7,190 bases of DNA from Gammaproteobacteria bacterium (lineage in GTDB: Bacteria; Pseudomonadota; Gammaproteobacteria; Enterobacterales; Psychrobiaceae). The DNA lies in assembly GCA_013214885.1 (NCBI GenBank), contig JABSRS010000159.1, forward strand, positions 1-7,190. The letters run 5' to 3'. A program made the translations under genes and the position numbers. Positions 6,342 through 7,190 of this stretch are shown here, one piece after another. Each line of letters begins with the position of its first letter. Positions within the stretch are counted from its first letter, which is position 1. The notes beneath the pieces are model-generated. The model had not been told where the DNA came from. It saw only the letters and a program-made list of their open reading frames with translations, and ran no database searches.

Positions 6342-7190
6342 TTATTCCGTACCACCAACCGTTAACTGATCAAGTTTAACCGTCGGCTGACCAACGCCCA
6401 CTGGTACGCTTTGACCATCTTTGCCACAGACCCCAACTCCTGGGTCTAATCTCATATCGTTGCCCAGCATTGAAATTTGTTGCATTGCCTCGATCCCACT
6501 GCCAATAAGAGTCGCCCCTTTAACCGCGTCAGTAATTTCACCATTTTTAATTAAATAGGCTTCTGAAGCAGAGAATACAAATTTACCCGAAGTGATATCG
6601 ACTTGACCGCCACCAAAGTTAGGCGCGTACAAACCATTTTCAACACTGGCAATAATATCTTTAGGATCTGACTCACCACCGAGCATAAACGTATTGGTCA
6701 TCCGTGGGATCGGTAACGAAGCATAAGACTCACGACGACCACTGCCCGTACTAACAGTATCCATTAAACGAGCGTTGTGCTTGTCCATCAGGTAACCTTT
6801 TAAGATCCCATTTTCAATTAACACGTTACGCTGACTTGATACGCCTTCATCATCGATATTAATTGAACCACGTCGGTCGCTACAACGACCATCATCAATA
6901 ATGGTACAAAGTGGCGAGGCAACTAGCTGACCAATTTTACCTGAGAATGCCGATGATCCTTTACGATTAAAGTCACCTTCAAGCCCGTGCCCTACCGCTT
7001 CGTGCAACAGCACTGCTGGCCAACCAGGACCTAACACCACTGGCATTGTGCCAGCAGGCGCATCAATCGCCGTTAAGTTAACCAATGCCTGACGAACTGC
7101 TTCTTCGGCATAGGCTTCAAGTCTGATTTTACCATTGACTGACTCAAGGAAAAAACTGTAACTGGTGCGAGCACCGCCACCAGCACGACC
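6342..7190 (-). CDS. tldD: TldD, catalytic subunit of TldD/TldE protease (5' end missing)
   Basis: C-terminal 283 codons of the zinc metalloprotease TldD; the frame runs open through the right edge (7190). By alignment with the 481-residue E. coli protein, about the first 199 residues lie outside the window. The first visible residues are [17 protein letters not shown]. The catalytic motif [16 protein letters not shown] is at 6987-7004 for HEAVGH, with both His zinc ligands and the Glu base. Further blocks are [52 protein letters not shown] and [10 protein letters not shown]. The Cys of GVCGKDGQ (codon 6426-6428) sits 27 residues from the end, as does the third zinc ligand C454 in E. coli. 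All catalytic features are intact, so this is a partial view, not a pseudogene. It is not contiguous with pmbA: yjgA lies between them on the other strand, so the two subunits are probably transcribed separately. Confidence 0.96.
   Translation of the reverse strand, partial: GRAGGGARTSYSFFLESVNGKIRLEAYAEEAVRQALVNLTAIDAPAGTMPVVLGPGWPAVLLHEAVGHGLEGDFNRKGSSAFSGKIGQLVASPLCTIIDDGRCSDRRGSINIDDEGVSSQRNVLIENGILKGYLMDKHNARLMDTVSTGSGRRESYASLPIPRMTNTFMLGGESDPKDIIASVENGLYAPNFGGGQVDITSGKFVFSASEAYLIKNGEITDAVKGATLIGSGIEAMQQISMLGNDMRLDPGVGVCGKDGQSVPVGVGQPTVKLDQLTVGGTE

Noticed and set aside
7083..7085. TTG at 7085 as the tldD start
   Set aside because: Conserved TldD sequence continues upstream without a stop to the window edge, so this TTG is an internal Leu codon.

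Overview
The window is a chromosomal housekeeping stretch from a gammaproteobacterium, most likely Shewanella or a close Alteromonadales relative. The basis is the gene order (rapZ, mgtE, PAS chemoreceptor, pmbA, yjgA/darP, tldD), close protein similarity to the E. coli RapZ, PmbA, YjgA and TldD sequences recalled from memory, moderately AT-rich intergenic DNA, and a long palindrome of a kind I recall from marine Shewanella/Vibrio-type genomes. The genus call is inference, not measured.

Left part (1-2320, + strand): rapZ (17-877) encodes the P-loop RNase adapter / glucosamine-6-phosphate sensor. It is followed after 78 bp by mgtE (956-2320), a Mg2+ channel/transporter with its cytoplasmic N and CBS gating domains. 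The rapZ-mgtE gap holds a small hairpin whose loop region carries two ATCAGGT copies 10 bp apart. No ptsO/npr gene lies between them, unlike in E. coli, where npr follows rapZ.

Middle part (2321-4250): a 332-bp non-coding region contains an in-phase heptamer array (consensus TAATACC, then degenerate units) and several inverted repeats. It leads into an Aer-like energy-taxis receptor (2653-4194, +) with a FAD-type PAS domain, a membrane hairpin and an MCP signalling domain. A perfect 13-bp hairpin (4213-4248) separates this gene from the convergent pmbA.

Right part (4251-7190): pmbA/tldE (minus strand, GTG start) and tldD (minus strand, cut by the window's right edge) encode the two halves of the TldD/TldE zinc protease. 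TldD carries the HEAVGH metal motif and the C-terminal zinc Cys; TldE lacks the motif. Between them, on the opposite strand, lies darP/yjgA, a 50S ribosome assembly factor. It is divergent from pmbA across a 57-bp palindromic element and convergent with tldD across a strong GC-rich bidirectional terminator.

I found no mobile element, CRISPR array, tRNA, rRNA or defence-type gene, and no clear new multi-gene system. The points worth a second look are the non-coding repeats and palindromes, the altered C-terminal RNA-binding tail of RapZ, and the shortened HAMP-like linker in the chemoreceptor.
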